This document shows, in pieces, positions 21,415-30,154 of a stretch of 64,000 bases of DNA. The notes below the pieces were generated by a model. That model had not been told where the DNA came from and made no database searches. It was given only the letters and a program-made list of their open reading frames with translations. The first letter of the stretch is position 1. Each line of letters starts with the position of its first letter. The translations under genes were made by a program, and so were the position numbers. Origin of the DNA: Kineosphaera limosa NBRC 100340. Lineage in GTDB: Bacteria; Actinomycetota; Actinomycetes; Actinomycetales; Dermatophilaceae. The stretch spans positions 19,265 to 83,264 of the forward strand of contig NZ_BAHD01000025.1 of the NCBI RefSeq assembly GCF_000298215.1, written 5' to 3'.

Positions 21415-23997
21415 GTGAAGGCCATCCGTCGTTTCCACGTGCGCACCGTTCTGCCCGACGCCATCGCTCCGCTCGGCGATCTGGCCAGCAACCTGTACTG
21501 GTCCTGGCACGAGCCGACCCGGCGGCTGTTCGCGCAGATGGCTCCCGTCCGTTGGGAGAAGGTGCGCCACGACCCCGTGGCCTTGCTGTCGAGCCTGACC
21601 GCGCAGGAATTGAACGACCTGGCCGACAACGAGACCTTCGTCGCCACAGTGCACGCGGCCCAGGCCGAGCTCGAGGGCTACCTGCGGGCCGACCGGTGGT
21701 TCCAGAAGTGGGGCGCGCACGTCGAGGGCGGCGTCCCAGCGGCCATCGCCTACTTCTCCGCGGAGTTCGGCATCACCGAGGTGCTGCCCCAGTACTCCGG
21801 CGGTCTTGGAGTGCTGGCCGGCGACCACCTCAAGGCCGCCTCCGACTCCGGCGTTCCGATCATCGGTGTCGGGCTGTTCTACAAGACCGGCTACTTCGCG
21901 CAGTCGTTGAACCGCGACGGCTGGCAGCAGGAGACCTTCCCGGTGCTCGACCCCGACGGCATGCCGCTGTCGCCGCTGCGCGAGGCGGACGGCACCGCCG
22001 CGACGATCGAACTGAAGCTGCCCGGTGGCCACACGCTGCGGGCGTTCGTGTGGAAGGCCCAGGTCGGCCGGGTCCCGCTGCTCCTGCTGGACTCCGACGT
22101 CCACGAGAACGCCGATCACGTGCGGGGCATCACCAACCGGCTCTACGGCGGCGGCAGCGAGCTGCGTCTGCAGCAGGAGATCCTGCTCGGCATGGGCGGG
22201 GTCAAGGCGCTGCGGCTGTACTCCCGGCTCACCGGGGCACCCGAGCCGGATGTCTACCACGCCAACGAGGGGCACGCGGGCTTCCTCGGCGTCGAGCGCC
22301 TCGACGAGCTGGTCACGCAGCAGGGCCTCACCTTCGACGCGGCGCTGCGGGCCGTGCGCGCCAGTACCGTCTTCACGACGCACACCCCCGTGCCGGCGGG
22401 CATCGACCGCTTCGGCCTCGACCTCATCCGCCACTACTTCGGCGGGGACTGCGCCGTGCCCGGAGTGCCGCTGGGTCGACTCCTGGAGCTGGGTGCCGAG
22501 ACCTACGCGGGCGGCGACCACAGCGTCTTCAACATGGCCGTCATGGGGTTGCGGCTGGCCCAGCGCGCCAACGGGGTCGCCGCCCTGCACGGTGCCGTCA
22601 GCCGAGAGATGTTCCGCGGCCTGTGGCCCGGCTTCGACGTCGAGGAGGTGCCGATCACCAGCGTCACCAACGGGGTGCACGCCCCGACCTGGGTCGACCA
22701 GCGTATCTTCGAGCTCTCCGACCGCGTCACCGGTAAGCCCATGCCCTCGGCCGACGAGATTCCGGCGGTCGTCGAGCAGGTGCCCGCACACGAGCTGTGG
22801 CACCTCAAGCGGGAGCTGCGCGACAGCCTCGTGCAGATGGTGCGCACCCGCGTGCGGCAGTCCTGGATCGACCGTGGGGCCAGCGCCGCAGAGCTCGGTT
22901 GGACCGAGTCGATCCTCGACCCCGACGTGCTGACGATCGGGTTCGCCCGCCGGGCGGCCACCTACAAGCGGCTGACGCTCATGTTGGAGGACCCCGAGCG
23001 GTTCCGCCGGCTACTGCTCGACGGCGACCGGCCGGTGCAGATGATCATCGCCGGCAAGTCGCATCCCGCCGACGACATGGGCAAGGGCCTCATCCAGCAG
23101 ATGGTGCAGTTCACCGACGATCCGGCGATCCGGCACACCATCGTCTTCCTGCCGAACTACGACATCGGCATGGCCCGCACCCTCTACCCCGGCTGCGACG
23201 TCTGGCTGAACAACCCGCTACGCCCCATGGAGGCGTGCGGCACGTCGGGGATGAAGGCGGCGCTCAACGGCGGTCTCAACCTCTCGATCCTCGACGGCTG
23301 GTGGGACGAGTGGTTCGACGGGGAGAACGGCTGGTCGATCCCGACCGCCGACGGCGTCTTCGACCCCGAGCGCCGGGACGCCCTCGAGGCGGCCGCCCTC
23401 TACGACCTCATCGAGAACAACGTGGTGCCGCGCTTCTACGACCGCGACACCGACGACATCCCGCAGCGCTGGGTCGCGATGATGCGCCACACCCTGGCGC
23501 ACACCGGTCCCAAGGTGTTGGCCAGCCGGATGGTGCGGGAGTACACCCGGCGCCTCTACACGCCGGCGGCGCAGTGGGGGTGGGCCGCCGCGGCCGAGGA
23601 CTACGCGCAGGCCAAGAGCCTGGCCCGCTATGCGCACCGGCTGGGGGAGCAGTGGCCGCACGTGCGTGTCGACCATGTCGAATCCTCCGGCATCTCCGAC
23701 GCGCCGCAGATCGGAGATCCGCTGATGATCCACGCCTTCGTCTCCCTCGGCGGCCTCAAGCCCAAGGACGTGCGGGTGCAGGCGCTCTACGGGCGGGCCG
23801 CCGAGAACGACGAGCTGTCGGACCTGAACGTGCAGGACCTGGCGCTGGAGGAGTCCTACGAGGGCGGGCGGCATTCCTTCACCGGCACGCTCGACCTGAC
23901 CCGCACCGGGTCGATGGGCTACACCGTGCGCGTCGTGCCGACCCACGCCGGCCTGTCGAATGTCGCCGAGCTCGGTCTGGTGAGCAACGCCGGCTGA
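21415..23997 (+). CDS. glgP: Alpha-glucan phosphorylase
   Basis: GT35 phosphorylase of 860 residues that releases glucose-1-phosphate from alpha-1,4-glucans, or uses maltodextrin near the GlgE cycle. It belongs to the actinobacterial branch with an N-terminal DUF3417 region (RRFHVRTVLPDAIAPLGDLA). The pyridoxal-phosphate lysine is Lys614 in CGTSGMKAALNGG, and HTPVPAG and ANEGHAGF are also conserved. The C-terminal ~100 residues form a beta-rich extension. The GTG start follows a leaderless -10. It is divergent from glgE and co-directional with glgX, so synthesis and breakdown sit side by side. Confidence 0.95.
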   Translation: MKAIRRFHVRTVLPDAIAPLGDLASNLYWSWHEPTRRLFAQMAPVRWEKVRHDPVALLSSLTAQELNDLADNETFVATVHAAQAELEGYLRADRWFQKWGAHVEGGVPAAIAYFSAEFGITEVLPQYSGGLGVLAGDHLKAASDSGVPIIGVGLFYKTGYFAQSLNRDGWQQETFPVLDPDGMPLSPLREADGTAATIELKLPGGHTLRAFVWKAQVGRVPLLLLDSDVHENADHVRGITNRLYGGGSELRLQQEILLGMGGVKALRLYSRLTGAPEPDVYHANEGHAGFLGVERLDELVTQQGLTFDAALRAVRASTVFTTHTPVPAGIDRFGLDLIRHYFGGDCAVPGVPLGRLLELGAETYAGGDHSVFNMAVMGLRLAQRANGVAALHGAVSREMFRGLWPGFDVEEVPITSVTNGVHAPTWVDQRIFELSDRVTGKPMPSADEIPAVVEQVPAHELWHLKRELRDSLVQMVRTRVRQSWIDRGASAAELGWTESILDPDVLTIGFARRAATYKRLTLMLEDPERFRRLLLDGDRPVQMIIAGKSHPADDMGKGLIQQMVQFTDDPAIRHTIVFLPNYDIGMARTLYPGCDVWLNNPLRPMEACGTSGMKAALNGGLNLSILDGWWDEWFDGENGWSIPTADGVFDPERRDALEAAALYDLIENNVVPRFYDRDTDDIPQRWVAMMRHTLAHTGPKVLASRMVREYTRRLYTPAAQWGWAAAAEDYAQAKSLARYAHRLGEQWPHVRVDHVESSGISDAPQIGDPLMIHAFVSLGGLKPKDVRVQALYGRAAENDELSDLNVQDLALEESYEGGRHSFTGTLDLTRTGSMGYTVRVVPTHAGLSNVAELGLVSNAG

Positions 23998-24099
23998 CCT
24001 GCCTCCCGGTCGCGCTACCAGCCGGGCTCGAGGCGCGCAGAGCATTGCGCAACGAATCAGCCTGTCGGGGAACGGGTCAAGGGCATCGATGTGGGCCCG

Positions 24100-24105
24100 T
24101 ACCCT
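24100..24105 (+). promoter_or_regulatory. -10 box for a leaderless glgX transcript
   Basis: TACCCT ends 7 nt before GTG 24113 and there is no ribosome site. This favours 24113 over the in-frame ATG at 24089. Confidence 0.4.
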
Positions 24106-24112
24106 GGGTCGG

Positions 24113-26248
24113 GTGGCCAGCGCACCTGATCTGCCGCCGCCCTTAGGCGCCTTCGTCGACGACGACGGCTGCACCTTTGCCATCATGGCGGCGCACGCGA
24201 CCGGAGTCGAGCTCTGCCTGTTCGGCGATCACGAAACCGACGGGCCGCAACGCATCGTCCCGATGACCGACCGCATCCACGGCGTCTGGTTCGTCCACGT
24301 CCCCGGGGTGCAAGCCGGGCAGCGCTATGGCTACCGGGTGCACGGACCCTGGCGCCCCGATCAGGGGCAGCGACACAATCCGGCGAAGCTGTTGGTGGAC
24401 CCGTACGCCCGCGCGATCGAGGGCGATGTCGCCTGGGTGCCGCAGGTCTACGGGCACGTGGTCAACGAGAGCTTCAGCGGGGACCCCGCGGTGCGCGACG
24501 ATCGGGACAGCGCGCCTTTCGTGCCGCGCAGCGTCGTCGTCGACAACGACTTCGACTGGGGGCCACACGAGCAGCCGGTGGAGGAGCGCCGCGTGCCCTG
24601 GCCCGAGACCGTCATCTACGAGACGCACGTGCGCGGCGCGACCAAGCTGATGCCGGGGGTGCCGGAGCACTTACGCGGCACCTACGCCGGCATGGCGCAC
24701 CCGGCGTTCATCGAGCACCTCTTGGGCTTGGGCGTGACGACGGTGGAGTTGCTGCCCGTGCACTACTTCGTCGACGAGCCGGCGCTGGCCCACCGGGGGA
24801 TGAGCAACAGTTGGGGGTACAACACTCTCGGCTTCTTCGCCCCGCAGATTCGTTATTCGGCCGCGCCGGACGCCCTCGGGGCACTGACGGAGTTCAAGGA
24901 GCTGGTGCGGGCGCTGCACGCGGCCGGCCTGGAGGTCATCCTCGACGTCGTCTTCAACCACACGGCTGAGCAGTCGACGAGCGGGGCGATGCTGAGCTTT
25001 CGAGGGATCGATCAGGGCACCTACTATCGGCTCGACGAGCGCGGCCACGACATCGACGTCACCGGCTGCGGCAACACCGTCAACACCCGGCACCCGACCC
25101 CGTTGCGGCTCGTCATGGATTCGCTGCGGTACTGGGTCGAGGAGTGCCACGTCGACGGCTTCCGATTCGACCTGGCCGTCGCCCTGGCCCGCGGCCGCAC
25201 CGACGAGTACGACCGCGACCACCCGCTGCTCATGGCTCTGCGCACCTCCCCGGTGCTCTCGCGGGTCAAGCTCATCGCCGAGCCCTGGGACGTCGGGATG
25301 CACGGTTGGCGCACCGGGCAGTTCCCGCCGCCCTTCGGCGAGTGGAACGACCGCTTCCGCGACACGTCCCGATCCTTCTGGCTCGCCGACGTCGCCGTCC
25401 CCGCCCACCACGGGCACGGGGTGCGCGAGTTGGCGACCCGGCTGGCCGGCTCCCAAGACCTGTTCGGCACCGACGACCGCGGCCCGCTGGCCTCGATCAA
25501 CTACGTCGCCTCGCACGACGGATTCACGCTGGCCGACGCCTGCAGCTACCAGCAGAAACACAACCACGCCAACGGCGAGGACAACCGCGACGGCCACGGC
25601 GACAACCGGTCGTTCAACCACGGCGTCGAGGGCCCGACCGACGACGAGGAGGTGCTGGCCAACCGGCGGCGCAGCATGCGCAACCTCCTGGCCACGACGC
25701 TGCTGTCGACCGGTACCCCGATGATCCTGGCCGGCGACGAGTTCGGCCGCACCCAGCGCGGCAACAACAACGCCTACAACCAGGACAACGCGATCTCCTG
25801 GACCGACTGGGACCTGGAACCCTGGCAGGAGGACCTGCAGGCCACGACCGCCTACCTCATCGGCTTGCGGCGCACCTACCGGGTGCTGCGGCAGGCCACC
25901 TTCTTCTCCTCCCACCCCCGCCCCGGCGACGGTCGGGTCGACCTGCTCTGGTTCGGCCGTCGGGGCGAGCGGATGACGTGGGAGTCGTGGGAGGACCCGG
26001 CCTCCCGCACGCTGCAGATGCTGCTGCTAGGCGAGGACGTGCACGGCGACTCCCTGCTGCTGGTGCTGCAGGGCAAGCCCACCAAGAGCGTGCTGCACCT
26101 GCCGATCCAGGAGGGCTCGGACCACAGCTACGAGCTGATCTGGGACAGCACCTGGGAGCGCCCCGACCCGGCGGGCGGCGGGGTCGTCTCCGCCGGGCAG
26201 CCGGTGACGCTCGGGCCGACCTCCGTGCAGATCTACCGGGTGCGCTGA
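24113..26248 (+). CDS. glgX: Glycogen debranching enzyme GlgX
   Basis: GH13 isoamylase-type enzyme that hydrolyses alpha-1,6 branches left after phosphorylase action. From GTG 24113 it is 711 residues. An N-terminal CBM48 (PLGAFVDDDGCTFAIMAAHA) is followed by a catalytic barrel with nucleophile Asp353 in VDGFRFDLAV, the Glu in LIAEPWDVG and the Asp in SHDGFTLAD. GEDNRDGHGDN and GDEFGRTQRGNNNAYNQD are typical debranching signatures. The gene follows glgP after 115 bp with its own predicted promoter. Confidence 0.94.
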   Translation: MASAPDLPPPLGAFVDDDGCTFAIMAAHATGVELCLFGDHETDGPQRIVPMTDRIHGVWFVHVPGVQAGQRYGYRVHGPWRPDQGQRHNPAKLLVDPYARAIEGDVAWVPQVYGHVVNESFSGDPAVRDDRDSAPFVPRSVVVDNDFDWGPHEQPVEERRVPWPETVIYETHVRGATKLMPGVPEHLRGTYAGMAHPAFIEHLLGLGVTTVELLPVHYFVDEPALAHRGMSNSWGYNTLGFFAPQIRYSAAPDALGALTEFKELVRALHAAGLEVILDVVFNHTAEQSTSGAMLSFRGIDQGTYYRLDERGHDIDVTGCGNTVNTRHPTPLRLVMDSLRYWVEECHVDGFRFDLAVALARGRTDEYDRDHPLLMALRTSPVLSRVKLIAEPWDVGMHGWRTGQFPPPFGEWNDRFRDTSRSFWLADVAVPAHHGHGVRELATRLAGSQDLFGTDDRGPLASINYVASHDGFTLADACSYQQKHNHANGEDNRDGHGDNRSFNHGVEGPTDDEEVLANRRRSMRNLLATTLLSTGTPMILAGDEFGRTQRGNNNAYNQDNAISWTDWDLEPWQEDLQATTAYLIGLRRTYRVLRQATFFSSHPRPGDGRVDLLWFGRRGERMTWESWEDPASRTLQMLLLGEDVHGDSLLLVLQGKPTKSVLHLPIQEGSDHSYELIWDSTWERPDPAGGGVVSAGQPVTLGPTSVQIYRVR

Positions 26249-26305
26249 CCTCGCTGCCGCAGGGCGTAACCGGGCGTCGGTGCCGCGAACGCGGACTCGA
26301 CTGGA

Positions 26306-26311
26306 TACCGT
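26306..26311 (+). promoter_or_regulatory. -10 box for a leaderless transcript
   Basis: TACCGT ends 6 nt before ATG 26318; no ribosome site is present. Confidence 0.4.
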
Positions 26312-26317
26312 GGTGCC

Positions 26318-26824
26318 ATGACGGATCCCACGAGTCTGCCCAACTTCCCCCAGCCCGCTGCCGAGAACCCGCTGCGCGACACCGTGATCGATGTCCTGCA
26401 GGGAGAGGGCTTCCGCCCCGAGGTCGACGGCGACGGCGACGTGAGCTTCAAGATCGAGGGCCAGCAGCTCTTCGTTCACTGCACCGAAGGTGAACTGCCG
26501 GTCGTGCGCGTCTTCGGCCAGTGGCAGATTGCGGACAACCTGCCCAGCGACCCGCTGACCCAGCTGCGCGCCGCCAACGACCTGTCGTTGCGCCTGAATA
26601 TCGTCAAGGCCGGCATCAACGGGGGCACCCTCGTCGTGACCTGCGAGCACATCGTGCACCCGGGTGCCGACGTGCGGCAGCTCATCCAGCTCAGTTACCA
26701 GCTCGTGCTGACCGCCGTGCAGATGTGGCACCAGCTCATGCTCGGCGAGGACGTGTTCGGCGACGGCAGCGGCCGTGCCGCCCAGAATGGCGAAGCGGGC
26801 CCGGTCGCCCCTGGCCAGGGCTGA
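26318..26824 (+). CDS. YbjN-domain protein
   Basis: 168-residue soluble protein of the YbjN family, which has a secretion-chaperone-like fold. The conserved parts are the RDTVIDVLQGEGFRPEVDGD start, a central beta sheet (VSFKIEGQQLFVHC) and a C-terminal helix ending VLTAVQMWHQLMLGE. No catalytic residues are known for the family; in enterobacteria YbjN is linked to stress and motility regulation, which may not apply here. The ATG follows a TACCGT box by 6 nt. It ends 3 bp before the enoyl-CoA hydratase gene and is probably co-transcribed with it. Confidence 0.8.
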   Translation: MTDPTSLPNFPQPAAENPLRDTVIDVLQGEGFRPEVDGDGDVSFKIEGQQLFVHCTEGELPVVRVFGQWQIADNLPSDPLTQLRAANDLSLRLNIVKAGINGGTLVVTCEHIVHPGADVRQLIQLSYQLVLTAVQMWHQLMLGEDVFGDGSGRAAQNGEAGPVAPGQG

Positions 26825-26827
26825 GCC

Positions 26828-27607
26828 ATGGGCGAGTTTGTGCGGCTCGAGGTCGCCGACGGCCTCGGGACGATCCGCCTCGATCGACCGAAGATGAACG
26901 CCCTCAACGCCCAGGTGCAGGAGGAGTTGGCGCAGGCTGCCGCGGAGGCCAGCGAGCGCGACGACGTGCACGCGGTGATCGTCTACGGCGGCGAGAAGGT
27001 CTTCGCGGCCGGGGCGGACATCAAGGAGATGGCGTCGATGAGCTACGGCGAGATGCTGCAGCGGGCGCCACGGCTGTCCGACTGCTTCACCGCCGTGTCC
27101 CGTATCCCCAAGCCGACCGTGGCCGCCGTCGCCGGGTACGCCCTCGGCGGTGGTTGCGAGTTGACGCTGTGCTGCGACTTCCGCATCGCCGCCAACGATG
27201 CGACGTTCGGCCAGCCCGAGATCCTGCTCGGCATCATCCCCGGCGCCGGCGGTACCCAGCGCCTGAGCCGCCTCGTCGGCCCCGCCAAGGCCAAGGACCT
27301 CATCTACTCCGGCCGGTTCGTGCCGGCGAACGAGGCCCTGGCTATCGGTCTGGCTGACGAGTTGTGTGAGCCGGGCACCGTCTACGAGACCGCCGTGGCG
27401 CGGATGTCGCGCTACGTCAAGGGCGCTCCGCTGGCGTTGCGGGCGGCCAAGGAGTCGATCGACCGCGGCCTGGAGGTCGACCTGAGCACCGGTCTGGCGA
27501 TCGAGACGGGGCAGTTCGCTGCGTTGTTCGCCACCGACGACCAGTCGATCGGGATGACATCCTTCGTCGAACAAGGCCCCGGTAAGGCAGAGTTCACGGG
27601 ACGATAG
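26828..27607 (+). CDS. Enoyl-CoA hydratase/isomerase (crotonase family)
   Basis: 259-residue crotonase that hydrates 2-trans-enoyl-CoA in beta-oxidation. Both catalytic glutamates are present: Glu111 in [11 protein letters not shown] and Glu131 in [19 protein letters not shown]. The oxyanion-hole segment AAGADIKEM is intact. The length is typical for the soluble hydratase. It begins 3 bp after the YbjN gene, and a hairpin terminator follows at 27623. etfBA downstream encode the electron carrier for acyl-CoA dehydrogenases, which fits a fatty-acid oxidation neighbourhood. Confidence 0.92.
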   Translation: MGEFVRLEVADGLGTIRLDRPKMNALNAQVQEELAQAAAEASERDDVHAVIVYGGEKVFAAGADIKEMASMSYGEMLQRAPRLSDCFTAVSRIPKPTVAAVAGYALGGGCELTLCCDFRIAANDATFGQPEILLGIIPGAGGTQRLSRLVGPAKAKDLIYSGRFVPANEALAIGLADELCEPGTVYETAVARMSRYVKGAPLALRAAKESIDRGLEVDLSTGLAIETGQFAALFATDDQSIGMTSFVEQGPGKAEFTGR

Positions 27608-27622
27608 ATCGCCACACCTGCC

Positions 27623-27659
27623 CGCCCCGTCGTTCCCGCGAGATCGGGACGGCGGGGCG
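27623..27659 (+). terminator. Hairpin terminator after the enoyl-CoA hydratase
   Basis: Arms 27623-27637 and 27646-27659 pair with one G-T wobble and one bulged base around an 8-nt loop, 16 bp past the stop. Confidence 0.7.
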
Positions 27660-27694
27660 CGTCGTACCCCTGGGCCGCCGGCCCCGGGAGAGCG

Positions 27695-27712
27695 ACTAAG
27701 CGACTGCTCAGT
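27695..27712. promoter_or_regulatory. Candidate TetR-type operator upstream of etfBA
   Basis: ACTAAGC-GACT-GCTCAGT is a 7-4-7 inverted repeat with one mismatch. Possible -10 boxes TAACAT (27712) and TAGGCT (27727) overlap or follow it. The layout resembles operators of acyl-CoA-responsive TetR repressors; the regulator itself is not in the window. Confidence 0.35.
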
Positions 27713-27781
27713 AACATGGGGGTCTGTAGGCTCAATCACCGGCCGCACCGCGCGGCCACGTCGAACCATCGAAGGGCGGAC

Positions 27782-28567
27782 ATGAACATCGTCGTCTGTG
27801 TCAAGCATGTGCCCGACGCCCAGTCGGACCGCACATTCGAAGCTGAGGACAACACCACCGATCGCGAGAACATCGACGGCCTGCTCTCCGAGCTCGACGA
27901 ATACGCCGTCGAAGAGGCGCTGAAGATCAAGGAGGGCTCCTCCGGTAGCGAGGTCACGGTCCTGACGATGGGCCCGGCCAAGGCCGCGGATGCCATCAAG
28001 AAAGCCCTGCAGATGGGCGCGGACAAGGGGGTGCACGTCAGCGACGAGGGCATCGCCGGCTCCGACGCGCTGGCCACGTCCTTGATCCTGGCCAAGGCCG
28101 TCGAGAAGATCGGTGGCGCCGACCTCGTGCTCACCGGCATGGCCTCGACCGACGGCACGATGTCGGTCGTCCCGGCGATGATCGCCGAGCGGCTCGGGCT
28201 GCCGCAGGTGACCTTCGCCTCGGAGGTCACCTTCGACGGCGGCGGCGTGACGATCCGCCGCGACGGCGACGTCGCCACCGAGATGGTGCACTCCTCGTTG
28301 CCGGCCGTCGTCTCGGTGACCGACCAGATCAACGAGCCGCGCTATCCCTCCTTCAAGGGCATCATGGCGGCCAAGAAGAAGCCGATCGAGACCTGGGCGC
28401 TGAGCGACCTGGGGGTTGAGGCCGACCAGGTCGGCCTCGGCGGCGCCTGGACCGAAGTACTCAGCGTGAGCAAGCGCCCGCCGCGCCAGCAGGGCCTCAT
28501 CGTCACCGACGACGGCAACGGCGGGGCGGTCTTCGCCGAGTACCTGTCCCTGCAGAAGTTTATCTGA
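27782..28567 (+). CDS. etfB: Electron transfer flavoprotein subunit beta
   Basis: 261-residue FixA/EtfB subunit that, with EtfA, passes electrons from acyl-CoA dehydrogenases to the respiratory chain. The start MNIVVCVKHVPD is classic, and the AMP-binding region and recognition-loop segment YPSFKGIMAAKKKPIETW are clear. The ATG at 27782 has AAGGGCGG about 4 nt upstream; the frame is open 22 codons further but without family similarity. etfA follows after 28 bp. The order etfB-etfA followed by iscS and mnmA matches the mycobacterial layout. Confidence 0.96.
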   Translation: MNIVVCVKHVPDAQSDRTFEAEDNTTDRENIDGLLSELDEYAVEEALKIKEGSSGSEVTVLTMGPAKAADAIKKALQMGADKGVHVSDEGIAGSDALATSLILAKAVEKIGGADLVLTGMASTDGTMSVVPAMIAERLGLPQVTFASEVTFDGGGVTIRRDGDVATEMVHSSLPAVVSVTDQINEPRYPSFKGIMAAKKKPIETWALSDLGVEADQVGLGGAWTEVLSVSKRPPRQQGLIVTDDGNGGAVFAEYLSLQKFI

Positions 28568-28595
28568 GTCGGCGCGAGCGGAGAGCGAGGAAATA

Positions 28596-29552
28596 ATGAC
28601 GCAGGTTCTGGTTCTCGTCGACCACGTCGACGGACAGGTACGCAAGACAACGTTCGAGTTGCTGACGCTGGCGGCCCGGCTCGGTGAGCCCGCCGCCGTC
28701 TTCATCGGGGACGGTCTCGACGCCGCCACCGGTGCGCTCGGGGAGTACGGCGCGCAGACGATCTACGCCGTCTCCGGGGCAGACATCGACGACTACCTCG
28801 TGGCCCCGGTCGCGGAGGTGCTGGCTCAGCTCGTCGAGTCGGCCGCGCCGGCCGCTGTGCTCGTGTCGAGTTCGGCGCACGGCAAGGAGATCGCCGCCCG
28901 CCTGGCCATCAAGACCGGCTCGGGGCTGATCACCGACGCCATCGACGTGCGGGCCGGGGACGGGGGAGTCGAGACCACCCAGTCGGTGTTCGCCGGCTCC
29001 TACACCGTCGACTCGCGGGTCACCCACGGCACCCCGATCATCACGGTCAAGCCCAACTCGTGCGCCCCCGAGCAGCGCTCCAGGCAGGCCGAGGTGCAGC
29101 AGACCGACGTGCAGATCTCGGACGGCGCCAAGGCGGCCAAGATCACCGAGCGCCGGGAGAAGCAGGCGACCGGTCGACCGGAGCTGACCGAGGCGGCCAT
29201 CGTCGTCTCCGGCGGACGGGGCACCTCCGGCGACTTCGGGCCCGTGGAGTCCCTGGCCGACGCCCTCGGTGCGGCCGTGGGCGCCTCCCGGGCCGCGGTG
29301 GACGCCGGGTGGTATCCGCACACCAGCCAGGTCGGCCAGACCGGCAAGCAGGTCTCGCCGCAGCTGTACGTCGCCTGCGGAATCTCGGGTGCGATTCAGC
29401 ACCGCGCGGGCATGCAGACGTCGAAGACGATCATCGCCGTCAACAAGGACGAGGAGGCGCCGATCTTCGAGCTCGTCGACTTCGGCGTCATCGGCGACCT
29501 CTTCGAGGTGCTGCCGCAGACCACGGACGCGGTCAACGCGCGTAAGGGCTGA
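28596..29552 (+). CDS. etfA: Electron transfer flavoprotein subunit alpha
   Basis: 318-residue EtfA/FixB subunit carrying the FAD. The C-terminal FAD-binding block is intact: GRGTSGDFGPVESLADALGA, then GQTGKQVSPQLYVACGISGA and IQHRAGMQTSKTIIAVNKDE. The N-terminal half (MTQVLVLVDHVDGQVRK) gives the partner interface. GAGGAAATA provides a ribosome site before ATG 28596. It is co-transcribed with etfB and ends at a perfect 15-bp hairpin (29577). Confidence 0.96.
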   Translation: MTQVLVLVDHVDGQVRKTTFELLTLAARLGEPAAVFIGDGLDAATGALGEYGAQTIYAVSGADIDDYLVAPVAEVLAQLVESAAPAAVLVSSSAHGKEIAARLAIKTGSGLITDAIDVRAGDGGVETTQSVFAGSYTVDSRVTHGTPIITVKPNSCAPEQRSRQAEVQQTDVQISDGAKAAKITERREKQATGRPELTEAAIVVSGGRGTSGDFGPVESLADALGAAVGASRAAVDAGWYPHTSQVGQTGKQVSPQLYVACGISGAIQHRAGMQTSKTIIAVNKDEEAPIFELVDFGVIGDLFEVLPQTTDAVNARKG

Positions 29553-29576
29553 TCGCGGCCAAGCGCAGCGATTCGC

Positions 29577-29610
29577 GACGGGGTCGGAGGCGGGTGCCTC
29601 CGACCCCGTC
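29577..29610 (+). terminator. Perfect 15-bp hairpin terminator after etfA
   Basis: Arms 29577-29591 and 29596-29610 pair perfectly around a GGGT loop, 25 bp past the stop. Confidence 0.85.
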
Positions 29611-29651
29611 GGCGTTTCCGCCAGGGGCTCGCGGGTGACGGCATAACTGAA

Positions 29652-29681
29652 CCCCGACGGCTTCGGGGGGCAGCGTCGGGG
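29652..29681. terminator. Second hairpin after etfA
   Basis: CCCCGACG (29652-29659) pairs with CGTCGGGG (29674-29681) around a 14-nt loop; the stem extends to about 11 bp with one mismatch. Confidence 0.4.
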
Positions 29682-30142
29682 CTCAGTCGTTCTGTGGGGA
29701 TCGGCGTCGCGGGTGTTCGCGTCTGCGGCGATCCGGCTCTCTGCAGTTGTTAGGTCAGATGTCACAACGTCGTGCTGTTGTCAGTACGTCACACGCTGAC
29801 AATGTCGACCTTTGTCACACGGTGGTACCTATCTCCGGCTTTGTGCACTGCCTGCGATGGCTGCCCACCACTGTCATTCTGACTGCCTGTCGGCCGAAGG
29901 TCGTCCCACATCAGTACTTTACGACCTCTTGAAGGTATCCCACTCTTGCCTCGAAGCAAGAACACTGCAGTTCGTGGCGTTGCGCAATCTTCCGATGGGT
30001 GTTCGACATCACAGGGGTGTGTCGGGGCCTGCGGCGTCATCCGGTGGCGCCGCGCAGGCCGCTGGCCTGCGCAGTCCCGCGGTTCACCAAAGGTCGCCGC
30101 TCGGCGGGTGAGAGTCCTCGAGGGGCCCTTGCGAGAGCGTTC
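29682..30142. other. 461-bp intergenic region, lower GC, with structured motifs
   Basis: I see no convincing gene here; short frames lack the codon bias of the neighbours. GC content is visibly lower than in flanking DNA. Contents: repeated TGTCA/TGACA motifs at 29767-29825, including TTGTCAG...CTGACAA with an 11-bp spacer; a small hairpin TCTTGC-CTCGAA-GCAAGA (29944-29961); and a 9-bp stem GCGCAGGCC-GCT-GGCCTGCGC (30052-30072). A regulator-bound promoter or a small RNA ending at 30072 are possible, but neither is shown. Confidence 0.4.
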
Positions 30143-30148
30143 TAAGAT
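30143..30148 (+). promoter_or_regulatory. -10 box for the leaderless cysteine desulfurase transcript
   Basis: TAAGAT ends 6 nt before ATG 30155; there is no ribosome site. Confidence 0.5.
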
Positions 30149-30154
30149 CTGAGA

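Noticed and set aside
24671..25915. 414-codon minus-strand open frame opposite glgX
   Set aside because: Antisense shadow with Val/Gly/Asp/Arg-biased composition and no domain.
29640..30142. tRNA or known structured RNA in the 460-bp gap
   Set aside because: No TTCGA-type T-loop with acceptor pairing and no run of loop cytosines typical of the 6C motif.
29946..30152. 68-codon TTG-start frame before the cysteine desulfurase
   Set aside because: No ribosome site, no codon bias and no domain; the region looks noncoding.
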